DNA of 64,000 nt, from NCBI RefSeq assembly GCF_000418325.1, contig NC_021658.1:12442501-12506500 (forward strand). The letters run 5' to 3'. Both the position numbers and the translations under genes were made by a program. Every line of letters begins with the position of its first letter. The first letter of the stretch is position 1. This DNA is from Sorangium cellulosum So0157-2 (lineage in GTDB: Bacteria; Myxococcota_A; Polyangia; Polyangiales; Polyangiaceae). The notes under the pieces are model-generated. The model did not search any database and was not told the DNA's origin. It saw only the letters and a program-made list of their open reading frames with translations. Below are positions 51,572-60,467 of the stretch, one piece after another.

Positions 51572-51805
51572 TCACTCCGCGCAGGTGAATGTCTGGGGGC
51601 AGGCCCCCGACGGCTCGCAGTCGTCGCCGCACGCCTCGTAGCAGCTCACGCACGCGTCGTAGCTCTCGTCGGTGGCGCAGGACGGCACCGCGTCGCGCAG
51701 CTGATCACAGCGCTCTTGCGACGCCTGCGTCGAGAGCCCCCCGCAGCCGGACGCGAGCGTGACCAGCGAGAGCAGCACCGTGCCAATACCCAGCCTTCGA
51801 GCCAT
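51572..51805 (-). CDS. Small cysteine-rich lipoprotein B
   Basis: A 77-residue protein with signal peptide MARRLGIGTVLLSLVTLASG and lipobox Cys at about residue 21. The mature part has CDQLRDAVPSCATDESYDAC, CVSCYEACGDDC and a final CAE, matching lipoprotein A in the order and spacing of cysteines. ATG 51805 was chosen over an upstream start as the signal peptide begins there; GGGAGGCGACG sits just before. Tandem paralogues suggest a gene duplication with divergence. Confidence 0.65.
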   Translation of the reverse strand: MARRLGIGTVLLSLVTLASGCGGLSTQASQERCDQLRDAVPSCATDESYDACVSCYEACGDDCEPSGACPQTFTCAE

Positions 51806-51877
51806 CGTCGCCTCCCTTCGAGCCACCCGAGCGTAGCCGAAACGTCGCGGCGGGGCGCGGCTTTCCGCGCGGCGCGC

Positions 51878-52207
51878 TCAGCCCGCCGGCCGCACCGCCG
51901 GGGCGAGCCCGTACGTCCCTGCGCCGCTCACCTGAATCCACGCGCGCGTCACCTGGATGGGGCGCCCCGCCCGCGCCACGGCGGCGGCCGCCTCCGCGAG
52001 ATCGCGCGCGCACGCGGCGTGCAGGTCGTCGGTCGTCTCGTGATCCTCCGCCGAGCGGCGGATCCAGACCGCGGTCGACGGCATCGCCGCGCCCTCGTGC
52101 CTGTCCTGCCAGCGCCTGCCGACGAGGTGCGCCCGGAGGAGCTTCCTCGCGTCCGCGGGGGTATCCGGGTGAAGCTCGTAGACCATCGTCGCGATGAATG
52201 ACCTCAT
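51878..52207 (-). CDS. Hypothetical protein
   Basis: A 109-residue protein, probably cytoplasmic, beginning MRSFIATMVYELHPDTPADA. The layout is mixed alpha/beta with a helix rich in Ala/Asp (CARDLAEAAAAVARAGRPIQ) and a C-terminal strand VTRAWIQVSGAGTYGL. I recognise no family; it resembles small conserved proteins of unknown function. It is divergently oriented to the PAS-STAS gene. Evidence is codon bias and a plausible start. Confidence 0.5.
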   Translation of the reverse strand: MRSFIATMVYELHPDTPADARKLLRAHLVGRRWQDRHEGAAMPSTAVWIRRSAEDHETTDDLHAACARDLAEAAAAVARAGRPIQVTRAWIQVSGAGTYGLAPAVRPAG

Positions 52208-52406
52208 GCGCCCGAGCCTGCCGGAGCGGCGCCCGCCCGTCCAGGCGGCTGCCGCCGCGCGGCGCACGCACGCGCGCGCGCACGCCAGCGGAAGCGCCGC
52301 GCGGCGCAGCGGCGCCCGTCCCGCTCGCCCGATCGCCGGGTTGCATTCGAACGTAAGCGAGCTTATGCCTTTACGGCCAGCGGCTCTATCGAGCTGGGGG
52401 TGCCGA

Positions 52407-53540
52407 ATGACGCTTGATGAACGCCTTGCCCCGCTCGCTTCCTCCAGCCTCGTCACGCTGGTCCTCGATCTGGAGCACCTGCGCTTTCGCTGGGCCAACG
52501 CCGCGGCGGTGCGGCTCTGGAACACCGCGAGCGTGGAGGAGCTCCTGGCGCGCGATCTCTCGGACATGTCGCCGGCGGCGCAGACGCGTCTCGCGGGGTA
52601 TACGGCCCGGTTTCGAGAGGGCCAGACGGCACAAGAGACCTGGACCGTGTACCCGGGCGGGAAGCCTGTGCCGCTCCGGGCGTTTTTTTCTGGCATTGAC
52701 CTGGATGACGGGCGCCTGGGCATCTTGATCCAGGCGCTGTCCGACGACGGGGCGCCGGAGGCGGAGCGCGCCCGGAGCGTCGAGGCGCTGCGCCATTCCT
52801 CGGTGATGGTGACGTTGCTCGACGCGCAGGGGGGCGTGCTGCTGCACAACCCGGCGGCGCTGCGCGCCTTCGGCGAGAGCGCGCCGTTCGCGGAGCGCTT
52901 CGTCGACGAGTCGCTCGCGCCGGCGCTCGTGGAGGCGGTCGCGCAGGGACAGGTGATCTCGCGCGAGACGCGGGTGCGGACGCTGCAGGGCGATCGATGG
53001 CACGTGGTGGAGGCGCGCCCGGTGCCGGATCCGGCGACCGGCGAGGCCGCCATGCTGGTGCAGCACACGGACGAGACCGAGCTGCGGGAAGCCGAGGAGA
53101 CGGCGGAGGCGCGGGCGAAGCTGGTGGCGGAGCTGGCGGGGGCGCTCGACCTCGTCGAGCAGCAGAAGGAGGAGATCCTCGCGCTGTCGGCGCCCATTTT
53201 GGAGGTCGCGACGGGGACGCTGGCGCTCCCGGTGATCGGCGCGCTCGACGGCGGGCGGAGCGAGGAGATGGGGGCGCGGCTCCTCCGGGCGATCGTGGAG
53301 CGGAGGAGCCGCAGCGTGATCCTGGACCTGACGGGGGCGGCGACGGCGGACGCGGCGGTCGCGGAGCACATCGCGCAGCTGGTGCGGTCGATCCGGCTGC
53401 TGGGGGCGAGGCCGATCGTCACCGGGGTGCGGCCGGCGCTCGCGCAGGCATTCGCGGAGGCGGGGGCGGATCTGTCGGGGGTGGTGCTGCTGCGGAGCCT
53501 GCGGGACGGGATACGGGCGTCGGCGCGGGGGTGGGGCTAG
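52407..53540 (+). CDS. PAS-STAS (RsbR-like) signalling protein
   Basis: A 377-residue protein. Two PAS-like segments (about residues 15-110, LVLDLEHLRFRWANAAAVRL; and about 135-235, SVMVTLLDAQGGVLLHNPAA) are followed by a coiled-coil (about 230-255, EAEETAEARAKLVAELAGAL) and a C-terminal STAS domain (about 265-370) with PILEVATGTLALPVIGALDG and SRSVILDLTGAATADAAVA. This is the architecture of stressosome RsbR-type sensors. The STAS Thr phosphorylated in RsbR (DLTG) is present at about 310. No RsbS/RsbT partner is adjacent. GGGGG precedes ATG 52407. Confidence 0.8.
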   Translation: MTLDERLAPLASSSLVTLVLDLEHLRFRWANAAAVRLWNTASVEELLARDLSDMSPAAQTRLAGYTARFREGQTAQETWTVYPGGKPVPLRAFFSGIDLDDGRLGILIQALSDDGAPEAERARSVEALRHSSVMVTLLDAQGGVLLHNPAALRAFGESAPFAERFVDESLAPALVEAVAQGQVISRETRVRTLQGDRWHVVEARPVPDPATGEAAMLVQHTDETELREAEETAEARAKLVAELAGALDLVEQQKEEILALSAPILEVATGTLALPVIGALDGGRSEEMGARLLRAIVERRSRSVILDLTGAATADAAVAEHIAQLVRSIRLLGARPIVTGVRPALAQAFAEAGADLSGVVLLRSLRDGIRASARGWG

Positions 53541-53571
53541 CAAGGCGCCGAGCGTCGGCCCCGGCCATGGT

Positions 53572-54117
53572 TCACCGCCCCACGTTGTAGCTCGCCCCGA
53601 GCGCGTCTCCGAACGCACGCTGCAGGACGATGGGATCGAAGTACTCGTAATACTCCGCGATCTGCCCGCTCTGGATCACGAAGAGCGCGGCGTAGGTGTT
53701 GTTGTAAGATCCGCCGGACTTGAGCCGGATCTCGCCGCGGTAGGTCACGAAAAACCGGGTCGGGTCGACCATGTCGTGGACGACGAGATCGGGGAACCGC
53801 ATGCTGGCGAAGTTGTCGGGCATGCCCCGGTATTGATTGAAGATCGCGGCCCGCCCCTCGAGCCTCTTCGGGAAGCCCTCCGGAGAGAAGGGCATGATCT
53901 GCGTGCCCTGCTCGGCGAAGAGCTCGGAGAATCCGCGAATATCGAACGCCTCCAGCCGGGTGAAGAAGGTATGGACGACGGCGCGGTTCTTCTCCCGCAC
54001 CTCCGATGAGCTCGCGCTGGACATGACTTCCTCCGTGGGCCTGCGCTGCGGCGAGGCGCAGCTGGGGGTCGAGATGATGAAGAGAGACATCACTGCAAAA
54101 GTGAGCACGCGTCGCAT
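53572..54117 (-). CDS. NTF2/SnoaL-like lipoprotein
   Basis: A 181-residue exported protein. The signal peptide ends with STPSC (Cys about residue 20). Residues about 45-170 form a SnoaL-like (NTF2 fold) domain: KNRAVVHTFFTRLEAFDIRG, FSELFAEQGTQIMPFSPEGF, RLEGRAAIFNQYRGMP, SGGSYNNTYAALFVIQSGQI and AEYYEYFDP. This fold binds small ligands in a pocket; some members are isomerases. GGGAGG precedes ATG 54117. The next gene upstream in the same direction has an NTF2-like domain as well. Confidence 0.8.
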   Translation of the reverse strand: MRRVLTFAVMSLFIISTPSCASPQRRPTEEVMSSASSSEVREKNRAVVHTFFTRLEAFDIRGFSELFAEQGTQIMPFSPEGFPKRLEGRAAIFNQYRGMPDNFASMRFPDLVVHDMVDPTRFFVTYRGEIRLKSGGSYNNTYAALFVIQSGQIAEYYEYFDPIVLQRAFGDALGASYNVGR

Positions 54118-54241
54118 GGCTTCCTCCCTTGGCGCCAGCCGACGTGGCGGGCGGCGGCGACACCGGCACGCCGCACCGCCGGACGGCCCCAAACATGGTC
54201 ATCGGCGCGCGTCGCGCTTCCGTTGCGCGCCGGCCGCCGGC

Positions 54242-55717
54242 TCAGCGCGCAGCCAGGGTCGCGCGCAAATGCGCGGCGGCCTCCTGGCTCGCGCGATCCA
54301 CCGTCGCCGGGTCGTCGTAGAAATGGAACTGCGTTCCAGCCATCCACACAACGCGCGGCGCCACCGGCATCGCGGCCGCGAAGCGCTTCGCCCCGTCCGG
54401 AATGGCGCCCTCCTCGGAATGGACGATGAGCGTCGGCGCGCGCAGGCGTGGCGCGCTCGCCAGCGCGTCGAACTCCAGCCACCCGGGCCACGACATCACC
54501 GCGAATCGATTCCCCCACTGCGGGATCCCGCCGCGGCGCACGTCCAGGTAATAGTCGAATTGGCCGACCATCGCCGCGCTGGAGTCGGTCGTGCTCACGG
54601 CCGGCACATAGCTGACCTCGCCCGCCGCCGCGAAGCGCGCGCGCGCCTCCCTGCCCTTGCGCACCCGGTCCGCCACGCCCTCCGGCCCGCCGTACACCGA
54701 GGCGGCGAGCGCCGCGTCGTGGAGCCACGGGGCGACCATCACCACGCTCCTCACGCGCGGGTCGTCCGCCGCCTCCGCCGCGATGTATCCGCTGCTGGCG
54801 CAGATGCCCACGAGCCCGAGCCGCCCAGCATCCACGGCGGGGTGCGCCGACAGGAACGCCACCGCGGCGCGGATGTCCTCGATCTTCCGCGCCGGCGACT
54901 CCTCGTGACGAGGCGCCCCCTCGCTCTCGCCGAAGCCGCGGAGATCGAACGTGAGCGCCGCGAATCCGGCGGCCGCGAGGCGCTGCGCGTACAGCGAAGG
55001 CATCTGCTCCTTCACCGTCGTCCACGACCCGAGCACCGCCACCGCGGGCAAGCGCTCTCCTTCCCGCGCGCGCGCCGGCAGGTGCAGGACGCCCACGAGC
55101 GCCGCGCCCTCGCTCGGAAAGCGCACGTGCTCGACGCGGTAATCGGGCGCCCGCGGGGCGGCGAGGCCCGCCCGCTCGCGCGCGCGCTCGAGGAGCGCGG
55201 CGTTCCCCGTCGACTCGCCGGCGATCATGCGCATGCGCGTCACCTTCCACCCCGAGGCCGTGCGCGCGAGCTCGTGCTCGTAGCGGCCGCCGAGGCTCCA
55301 GAGCTCGCCGCCCGCCGCGCCGGCGAGGTGGTGAGCCGCCTGGAAGCGCGAGCTCACGCGCGCGAGATCGGGGTCGACGAAGCTCACCTGCTCGTCGCGG
55401 ATCGCGTGCTGGGTGCTGTCGAACGCCGACAGGAGCGGCTGCCACCGGGAGACGATCTCCTCGGGGGTGAGCAGCTCGGGGACGCCGTAGTCGAGCACCA
55501 CGCGCCCGGCGAACGCCGATCGCACCGTGTCCCACTGGCGCAGATCGGCGCCCCGGGCGACGTTGTGAATGGTTTCCACGATGGCGGCTCGGTCTCTCGT
55601 CGCGTTCTGCATGGGGTTCTCCTGCGCGCCGGGCTGGACGGCGCTGGTCGGGCTGCCACAGGCGCTGAGCGCCAGGGCAAATACGGCGATGGCGGCGCGG
55701 GCTCCGGTGGTCTTCAT
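54242..55717 (-). CDS. NTF2-like domain fused to alpha/beta hydrolase, lipoprotein
   Basis: A 491-residue protein. The lipobox is LALSAC (Cys about residue 20). Residues about 40-160 look like a SnoaL/NTF2 fold (AIVETIHNVARGADLRQWDT, SAFAGRVVLDYGVPELLTPE), and residues about 190-490 are an alpha/beta hydrolase with PAVAVLGSWTTVKEQMPSLY, LTFDLRGFGESEGAP, GICASSGYIAAEA (nucleophile Ser) and IVHSEEGAIPDGA. The final His is in AGTQFHFYDDP. The fusion may bind and hydrolyse an ester in the envelope. AGGAG lies 7 bases before ATG 55717; this start region is tandemly duplicated. Confidence 0.8.
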   Translation of the reverse strand: MKTTGARAAIAVFALALSACGSPTSAVQPGAQENPMQNATRDRAAIVETIHNVARGADLRQWDTVRSAFAGRVVLDYGVPELLTPEEIVSRWQPLLSAFDSTQHAIRDEQVSFVDPDLARVSSRFQAAHHLAGAAGGELWSLGGRYEHELARTASGWKVTRMRMIAGESTGNAALLERARERAGLAAPRAPDYRVEHVRFPSEGAALVGVLHLPARAREGERLPAVAVLGSWTTVKEQMPSLYAQRLAAAGFAALTFDLRGFGESEGAPRHEESPARKIEDIRAAVAFLSAHPAVDAGRLGLVGICASSGYIAAEAADDPRVRSVVMVAPWLHDAALAASVYGGPEGVADRVRKGREARARFAAAGEVSYVPAVSTTDSSAAMVGQFDYYLDVRRGGIPQWGNRFAVMSWPGWLEFDALASAPRLRAPTLIVHSEEGAIPDGAKRFAAAMPVAPRVVWMAGTQFHFYDDPATVDRASQEAAAHLRATLAAR

Positions 55718-55753
55718 AGGGGCTCCTGCCGGTGGTCTTCATAGGGGCTCCTG
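55704..55753. repeat. 25-bp tandem duplication of a start region
   Basis: Two exact 25-bp copies (55704-55728, 55729-55753) of ccggtggtcttcatagggg plus ctcctg. Each carries the Shine-Dalgarno and the first codons of the hydrolase fusion. Because 25 is not a multiple of three, the outer ATG (55742) reads out of frame. Confidence 0.95.
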
Positions 55754-55884
55754 ATCGCGCCGTGAGGGTGCGCCCGCGCGGCGCCCCGCGCTTGAACGAA
55801 GCTTGCGGGCGCCGTTGAAGAAACCTGCGCGGCGGGGACCTGCGCCGTTCGCCTCGCGCCGCCAGGGCAGGTAAAGTCGGGCGG

Positions 55885-56787
55885 GTGAGAGGTCGCAGCG
55901 CGGTCCCGTTCGTCGCCTCGAGCTCGTCCGAGCCCGTCGACGCGCTCGCGTCGGCGAGCATCCACGTCTCCAGCGCGGACCTCGGCTGGCCGGAGGTGCA
56001 TGTCGAGGTCGGGGAAAACCCGTCGTGGGACGTTCGCGATCTCACCGTGCGCGCGCATTACCTCGCGCTGAACACCGACCCTCACGCGCTGACCTTCGAG
56101 GCGGTCGTCGACGGGCGCCCCCGCGAGATCACCCTCGCGCCAGGGCAGCTCTGGTTCTGCCCGGCGGGGGAGTCGTTCACGCACCGCGTGGCGGCGCCCT
56201 CGAGCTTCGCCATCGTCACGCTCGAGCCCGAGAAGGTGCTCCGCGTGCTCGGGGAGCCCGAGGAGCGCGAGCTCCGGCGGGCCTACTCGGTCGATTCCCC
56301 CCAGCTGGAGCACGTCGTCCGCGCCCTCTCGGCCGAGGCCGAGCGCGGAGGCCCGAGCGGGGCCATGTTCGTCGACGCCCTCGCCACGGCGCTGGCGGTC
56401 CAGGTGGCCGGGATGTTCGCCGTGAAGGCGGCGCCCGCCCTCGCGGCGCGCGGCGGGAAGCTGTCGCGGGGAGATCTCCAGCGCGTGCTCGAGCTGGTCG
56501 ACGCGGAGCTCGGCGAGGGGCTCACGGTCGAGCGCATGGCCGACGCCGCGGGGCTGAGCGCGGCGCACTTCGCCCGCGCGTTCCGCCGATCCCTCGGCGT
56601 CGCCCCGCACCAGTACGTCATGCGGCGGCGCGTCGAGCGCGCCCGGCAGGCGCTCGAGGCGCGGGACGCCGACATCCTCAACGTCGCGCGCCGGCTGGGC
56701 TTCGCGGACCAGGCCCACCTGACCCGGCTCTTCAAGCGCGAGTTCGGCGTGACTCCAGGACAGTACATGCGCGATCGAGGCCGCTGA
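55885..56787 (+). CDS. AraC-family transcriptional regulator
   Basis: A 300-residue protein. The N-terminal cupin-like sensor (about residues 20-160; TVRAHYLALNTDPHALTFEA, GQLWFCPAGESFTHRVAAPS) precedes an AraC double helix-turn-helix (about 200-295): LTVERMADAAGLSAAHFARA, RRSLGVAPHQYVMRRRVERA and VARRLGFADQAHLTRLFKRE, FGVTPGQY. It starts at GTG 55885 and is divergent from the hydrolase-fusion gene; regulators of this family often control the neighbour. The 167-bp spacer contains the tandem duplicated start. Confidence 0.85.
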   Translation: MRGRSAVPFVASSSSEPVDALASASIHVSSADLGWPEVHVEVGENPSWDVRDLTVRAHYLALNTDPHALTFEAVVDGRPREITLAPGQLWFCPAGESFTHRVAAPSSFAIVTLEPEKVLRVLGEPEERELRRAYSVDSPQLEHVVRALSAEAERGGPSGAMFVDALATALAVQVAGMFAVKAAPALAARGGKLSRGDLQRVLELVDAELGEGLTVERMADAAGLSAAHFARAFRRSLGVAPHQYVMRRRVERARQALEARDADILNVARRLGFADQAHLTRLFKREFGVTPGQYMRDRGR

Positions 56788-56979
56788 CGCGACAGGCGCC
56801 CGGGCCCGACGGGCCGAGCACCCTTGTGGCTCGCGCCGCCGTGGCGACGACTCGCATCGTCCTCATCGCTCTCATCGCTCATCGCCCTCATCGCCAACGC
56901 AGCTCAGCTCGCTCCCTCGCACGGAATCCCGCGCTCCACGGCGCGGGCGAGGGCCTCGGCGGCGAGCCGCTGAGCTAGC

Positions 56980-58104
56980 ATGGCGCCGATGTCGCTCGAT
57001 CACCGGCGCATCCTGCCCATCGCGGACCGGCTCCACGCGGAGCCCGGCTATGCAGGCCGGGATGTGACCATCGCCTTCCTCGACTCCGGCTTTTACGCCC
57101 ACCCGGACCTCGTCACGCCGCGCAGCCGCATCCTCGCCTACCACGACCTCTTCGCCCCCGAAGCGGACCTCTCCGCGCTCGAGCGCCCCGACGTCTCGTC
57201 GTGGCACGGCATGATGACCTCGGTCGTCGCCGCCGGGAACGGCGCGCTCTCGGGGGGGCGCTTCCGCGGGCTCGCCTGGGAGGCGAACGTCGTGCTGGTC
57301 AAGGTCGGCTCCGCGCACCGCATCGTCCACGACGACATCCGCAGGGGCATCGAGTGGGTGATCGCCCACCGCGAGCAGCACCGGATTCGCGTGCTCAACA
57401 TCTCGTGCGGCGGCGATTACGAGGAGTCGTACCTGACCGGCGCCCTGTCGCGCGCGGCCGACGACGCGACCCGCCACGGCATCGTCGTCGTGGCGGCCGC
57501 GGGCAACGCCGGGCACGACGCCGCGCACAACGTCCTCCCGCCGGCCAGCGCGCCGAGCGTCATCGCGGTCGGGGGGCTCGACGACGGCGGCGCCGGGGAG
57601 CAGACGTGGCATTACCACTCGTCGTACGGGCTCACCCTCGACGGGCTGCAGAAGCCCGAGATCATCGCCCCGGCGATCTGGCTGGCGGCGCCCATCCTGC
57701 CCGGGACGCCGACCGCGGCGCAGGCGCAGCTCCTGTCGCTGCTCGACGGCGCGCGGGACGAGGATCTGCCGGGGCTGCTCGTCGAGCACGCGTGCGTCGA
57801 TCCGGACCTCGACGCCGTCGCCGGGCGCGAGCCGTACCTCGTGCGCCAGCTCGCGGCCGCCAAGCTGCGCGACCAGAAGGTGATCTCCGGCCACTACAAG
57901 CACGTGGACGGGACGAGCTTCGCCGCGCCGATCGTCAGCAGCGTCGTGGCGCAGATGCTGGAGGCGAACCCGCGCCTGTCCCCGCAGCAGTGCCGGCGCA
58001 TCCTGATGAAGACCGCGCGCGGGCTGCCCGGCATCCCGCTCGAGCGGCAAGGCTGGGGCGTCGTGCAGCCCCGCGCGGCCGTGGCCGCGGCGCGCGCCGC
58101 CTGA
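56980..58104 (+). CDS. Subtilisin-like serine protease without signal peptide
   Basis: A 374-residue S8 peptidase. Catalytic Asp is in IAFLDSGFYAHPDL (about residue 35), His in SSWHGMMTSVVAAGNG (about 75), oxyanion Asn in VAAAGNAGHDAA (about 172) and Ser in VDGTSFAAPIVSSV (about 312). An insertion of about 80 residues (about 228-305) separates the Asn and Ser motifs. There is neither signal peptide nor prodomain, which suggests an intracellular or unusually activated protease. The weak ribosome-binding site leaves the start less sure. It is transcribed away from the haem-propeller lipoprotein. Confidence 0.85.
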   Translation: MAPMSLDHRRILPIADRLHAEPGYAGRDVTIAFLDSGFYAHPDLVTPRSRILAYHDLFAPEADLSALERPDVSSWHGMMTSVVAAGNGALSGGRFRGLAWEANVVLVKVGSAHRIVHDDIRRGIEWVIAHREQHRIRVLNISCGGDYEESYLTGALSRAADDATRHGIVVVAAAGNAGHDAAHNVLPPASAPSVIAVGGLDDGGAGEQTWHYHSSYGLTLDGLQKPEIIAPAIWLAAPILPGTPTAAQAQLLSLLDGARDEDLPGLLVEHACVDPDLDAVAGREPYLVRQLAAAKLRDQKVISGHYKHVDGTSFAAPIVSSVVAQMLEANPRLSPQQCRRILMKTARGLPGIPLERQGWGVVQPRAAVAAARAA

Positions 58105-58149
58105 GCGGGGCCGCCCGCGGCGCCGAGGCCTGCCCCCGCCCGGCCGCCC

Positions 58150-60126
58150 TCACCGCGGCACGGGGAGCGCCTTCTCGGCCCACTGCGGGATGTGGTTCCC
58201 CGTCGGGTCGGTCATGTCGTCGTTCTGCTGGGGCATCCAGACCGGCGCGAAGCTCGGGTCGCCCTGGATCGCCCCGTCCGGCGCGAGCGTCACGGCCGCG
58301 AACCAGAGCTGCGGCTTTGTCGTGCCGTCGGTCGACCCGGGCAGGCGCAGGCCGTAAGGGCGCCGCGACGAGAACGCGACCCAGTAGATGTTCTTGCCGC
58401 GGTAGATGTCATGGCCCGGCCCGAAGCGGGGCCACGAGCTCGCCCAGGTGTCGCCGCCGTTCGCCCGCGCGAGGTCGACCGGCGCGCCCCCCGCGACCGG
58501 GATCAGCTGGAGGCGCGCGGAGTTGTCGTCGTAGGCGTCGCACGGGTCGTTGCCGGCGGCCCCGCTGCCCGGAGGCCCGTCGCAGCTCGACGTGTTGAAC
58601 ACCACCCAGGCGCCGTCATCGGAGATCGCAGGATAGTAATGGGTCCGGCCCTGTTCGCGCGGCACGAGCACGCGCGGCGCGTCGAACGCGCCCTCCCCGT
58701 CCGAGGCGGCGACCAGGATCTGCGCGCCCCGCACCGTGTCGCCGTAGAGCTCGGGGCCCGCGCCGTTCTCCCCCGGCTGCCACGCGACGAACGCGAGGTG
58801 CTTGCCGTCCGGCGACCAGAACGGCTGCGTCAGCCGCTCGCCCACCTCGCCGAACAGGTCGCCGAGCGCCTCGAGCGTCTCGTCGGCGCGGCGGAGCGTG
58901 AGCGCGCCGCGGAAGGCGTTGACCATCAGCTCGCCGTCCGGCGAGAAGGTGGTCATCGTCGCGAACCCGTCCGGGTCTGTGTTGCGCAGCGCGATGATGT
59001 CCGCGGTCGCGACGTCCACCAGCGCGAACGACGACGGGCCGCTGCCGCCGAACGTGAGCGCCATCTTGTCGCCGGCCTGCGCGAGGGCGTGGCACCCCAT
59101 GCACGGCATCTCCTGCCCGTTCGCCAGCGGCGGCGACTGCTCGTTCTCCCAGAACAGCTCGGGCGGGCTCGCCGCGTCGTCGAGATCGTAGCGGTAGATG
59201 GCGGCCGACTGGAGCGAGGTGCCGTCGGTGCGCCAGTAGTACAGGCCGCCCGAGAGCGCCGCGCTCGCCCACCGGACGTCGATCGCCTCGCTCACCCCGA
59301 GCTCGCTCCCGCCCTCGGCGGCGAGGCGGACGCGCGTCTCCATCGCCTCGCCGTCGCTCGTGCGCACGAGCATCGGCACCATCTCCGCCGGGAGCGCCAT
59401 CGCGCACCCGCCCGTGTCCGGGATCGCCTCGCAGGCGCCGATGAGGCGCAAGTTGATGAAATCGCCGAAGATTTCTATCCGGCCGACGCTCTGCCCGGCG
59501 CTGCCCTTGCGGACCTGGAGCTCGACCGTGCCGATGTTGGAGGGGAAGAGCGCGCCGTCGAGGGGGTAGGCGATCGCGGGGGCGTTCGCCGCCTCCGGGG
59601 CGCCGCCGAACGCGGCGCTCGCCCCGGGGGGAGCGCCCGGCAGCGCGACCTCGCCGGCGAGCTTCACGGTGACGTCGGCGCTCGCCCTGAGGGAGCCGTC
59701 CGCGGCGGTCACCCGGAGGCGTCCGGGGGAGCTGGTCGTGAGCTGGCCTTCGTTCACGTGGGCGAAGAGGTCGTCGGCGGTCCAGGTCACCAGCGCGGTG
59801 ACGTCGCGCTCGGCGCCGTCCTGGAAGCGGCCGACGGCCTTGAGCTGCGCCGAAGCGGTCTCGCGGAACGCGAGCTCGATCGAGGTGGCGCCCGGCTCGA
59901 CGCGCAGCGCGACGAGCCCCTCCACCGCGCCGCCGCTCGAGGAGCCGCCGCCGCCCTGCGCGCCGCTCCCCGACGCGCCGCCGCCCTGCGCGCCGCCCCC
60001 GGACACGCCGTCGCCCGAGGAGCACGCCGCCCCGGACGCCGCGATCGCCGCCGCGACGGCGAGGAGGAGCGTCGCTCGATGCCCCGTACGCGAGCCTGTC
60101 CTCGCGGAAAACGCGCGTGATCTCAT
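58150..60126 (-). CDS. Lipoprotein with haem motif and TolB-like propeller
   Basis: A 658-residue exported protein. The signal peptide ends SGAAC (Cys about residue 35), followed by a Gly/Ser spacer. An Ig-like region (about 70-170; IELAFRETASAQLKAVGRFQ, VTWTADDLFAHV) leads to a propeller region (about 290-650; MTTFSPDGELMVNAFRGALT, TQPFWSPDGKHLAFVAW). A single haem-binding CMGCH lies within GQEMPCMGCHALAQAGDKMA (about residue 355). Only one CXXCH and a propeller in one chain is unusual: it may bind haem or act as a c-type cytochrome. ATG 60126 begins the signal peptide. Confidence 0.75.
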   Translation of the reverse strand: MRSRAFSARTGSRTGHRATLLLAVAAAIAASGAACSSGDGVSGGGAQGGGASGSGAQGGGGSSSGGAVEGLVALRVEPGATSIELAFRETASAQLKAVGRFQDGAERDVTALVTWTADDLFAHVNEGQLTTSSPGRLRVTAADGSLRASADVTVKLAGEVALPGAPPGASAAFGGAPEAANAPAIAYPLDGALFPSNIGTVELQVRKGSAGQSVGRIEIFGDFINLRLIGACEAIPDTGGCAMALPAEMVPMLVRTSDGEAMETRVRLAAEGGSELGVSEAIDVRWASAALSGGLYYWRTDGTSLQSAAIYRYDLDDAASPPELFWENEQSPPLANGQEMPCMGCHALAQAGDKMALTFGGSGPSSFALVDVATADIIALRNTDPDGFATMTTFSPDGELMVNAFRGALTLRRADETLEALGDLFGEVGERLTQPFWSPDGKHLAFVAWQPGENGAGPELYGDTVRGAQILVAASDGEGAFDAPRVLVPREQGRTHYYPAISDDGAWVVFNTSSCDGPPGSGAAGNDPCDAYDDNSARLQLIPVAGGAPVDLARANGGDTWASSWPRFGPGHDIYRGKNIYWVAFSSRRPYGLRLPGSTDGTTKPQLWFAAVTLAPDGAIQGDPSFAPVWMPQQNDDMTDPTGNHIPQWAEKALPVPR

Positions 60127-60467
60127 GGTGCGATCTCCAGGTTGAGCCTCGAACGGGCAGGCTACCATGCCCGGCTGCAGGCCCCCGCGCGCCGTCACCG
60201 AGCGCCCCCCGGGCGGGGGCATGACCAGGCAGACGCGGCCAGCCTGGGGGAATACCTTGCGTACCCCGCCGCCGGCCGGTAGCTTCGAGGCGCCTCAAGG
60301 CTCGTTCGTCCTCGACCTCTGATCCGGCCGCCTGCTGCAACGTGGTTGCCTCTTCCGAACGTGGGGTGACGGCCGGTCGTCGGGGAGCGTTTTCGCGTGC
60401 GGCCCGCGGCACGATCCGGGCCGTTCGCGAGGGAAGCGGGGATCGTGCAACGGGATTGGCGGCAGAC
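60127..60467. other. Divergent spacer lipoprotein/RRM gene
   Basis: 341 bp, no gene. The 3' half (60310-60467) has features of a long leader: ctgcaacgtggttgcctctt and a run of moderately GC DNA. Promoters for both flanking genes are expected here. Confidence 0.5.
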
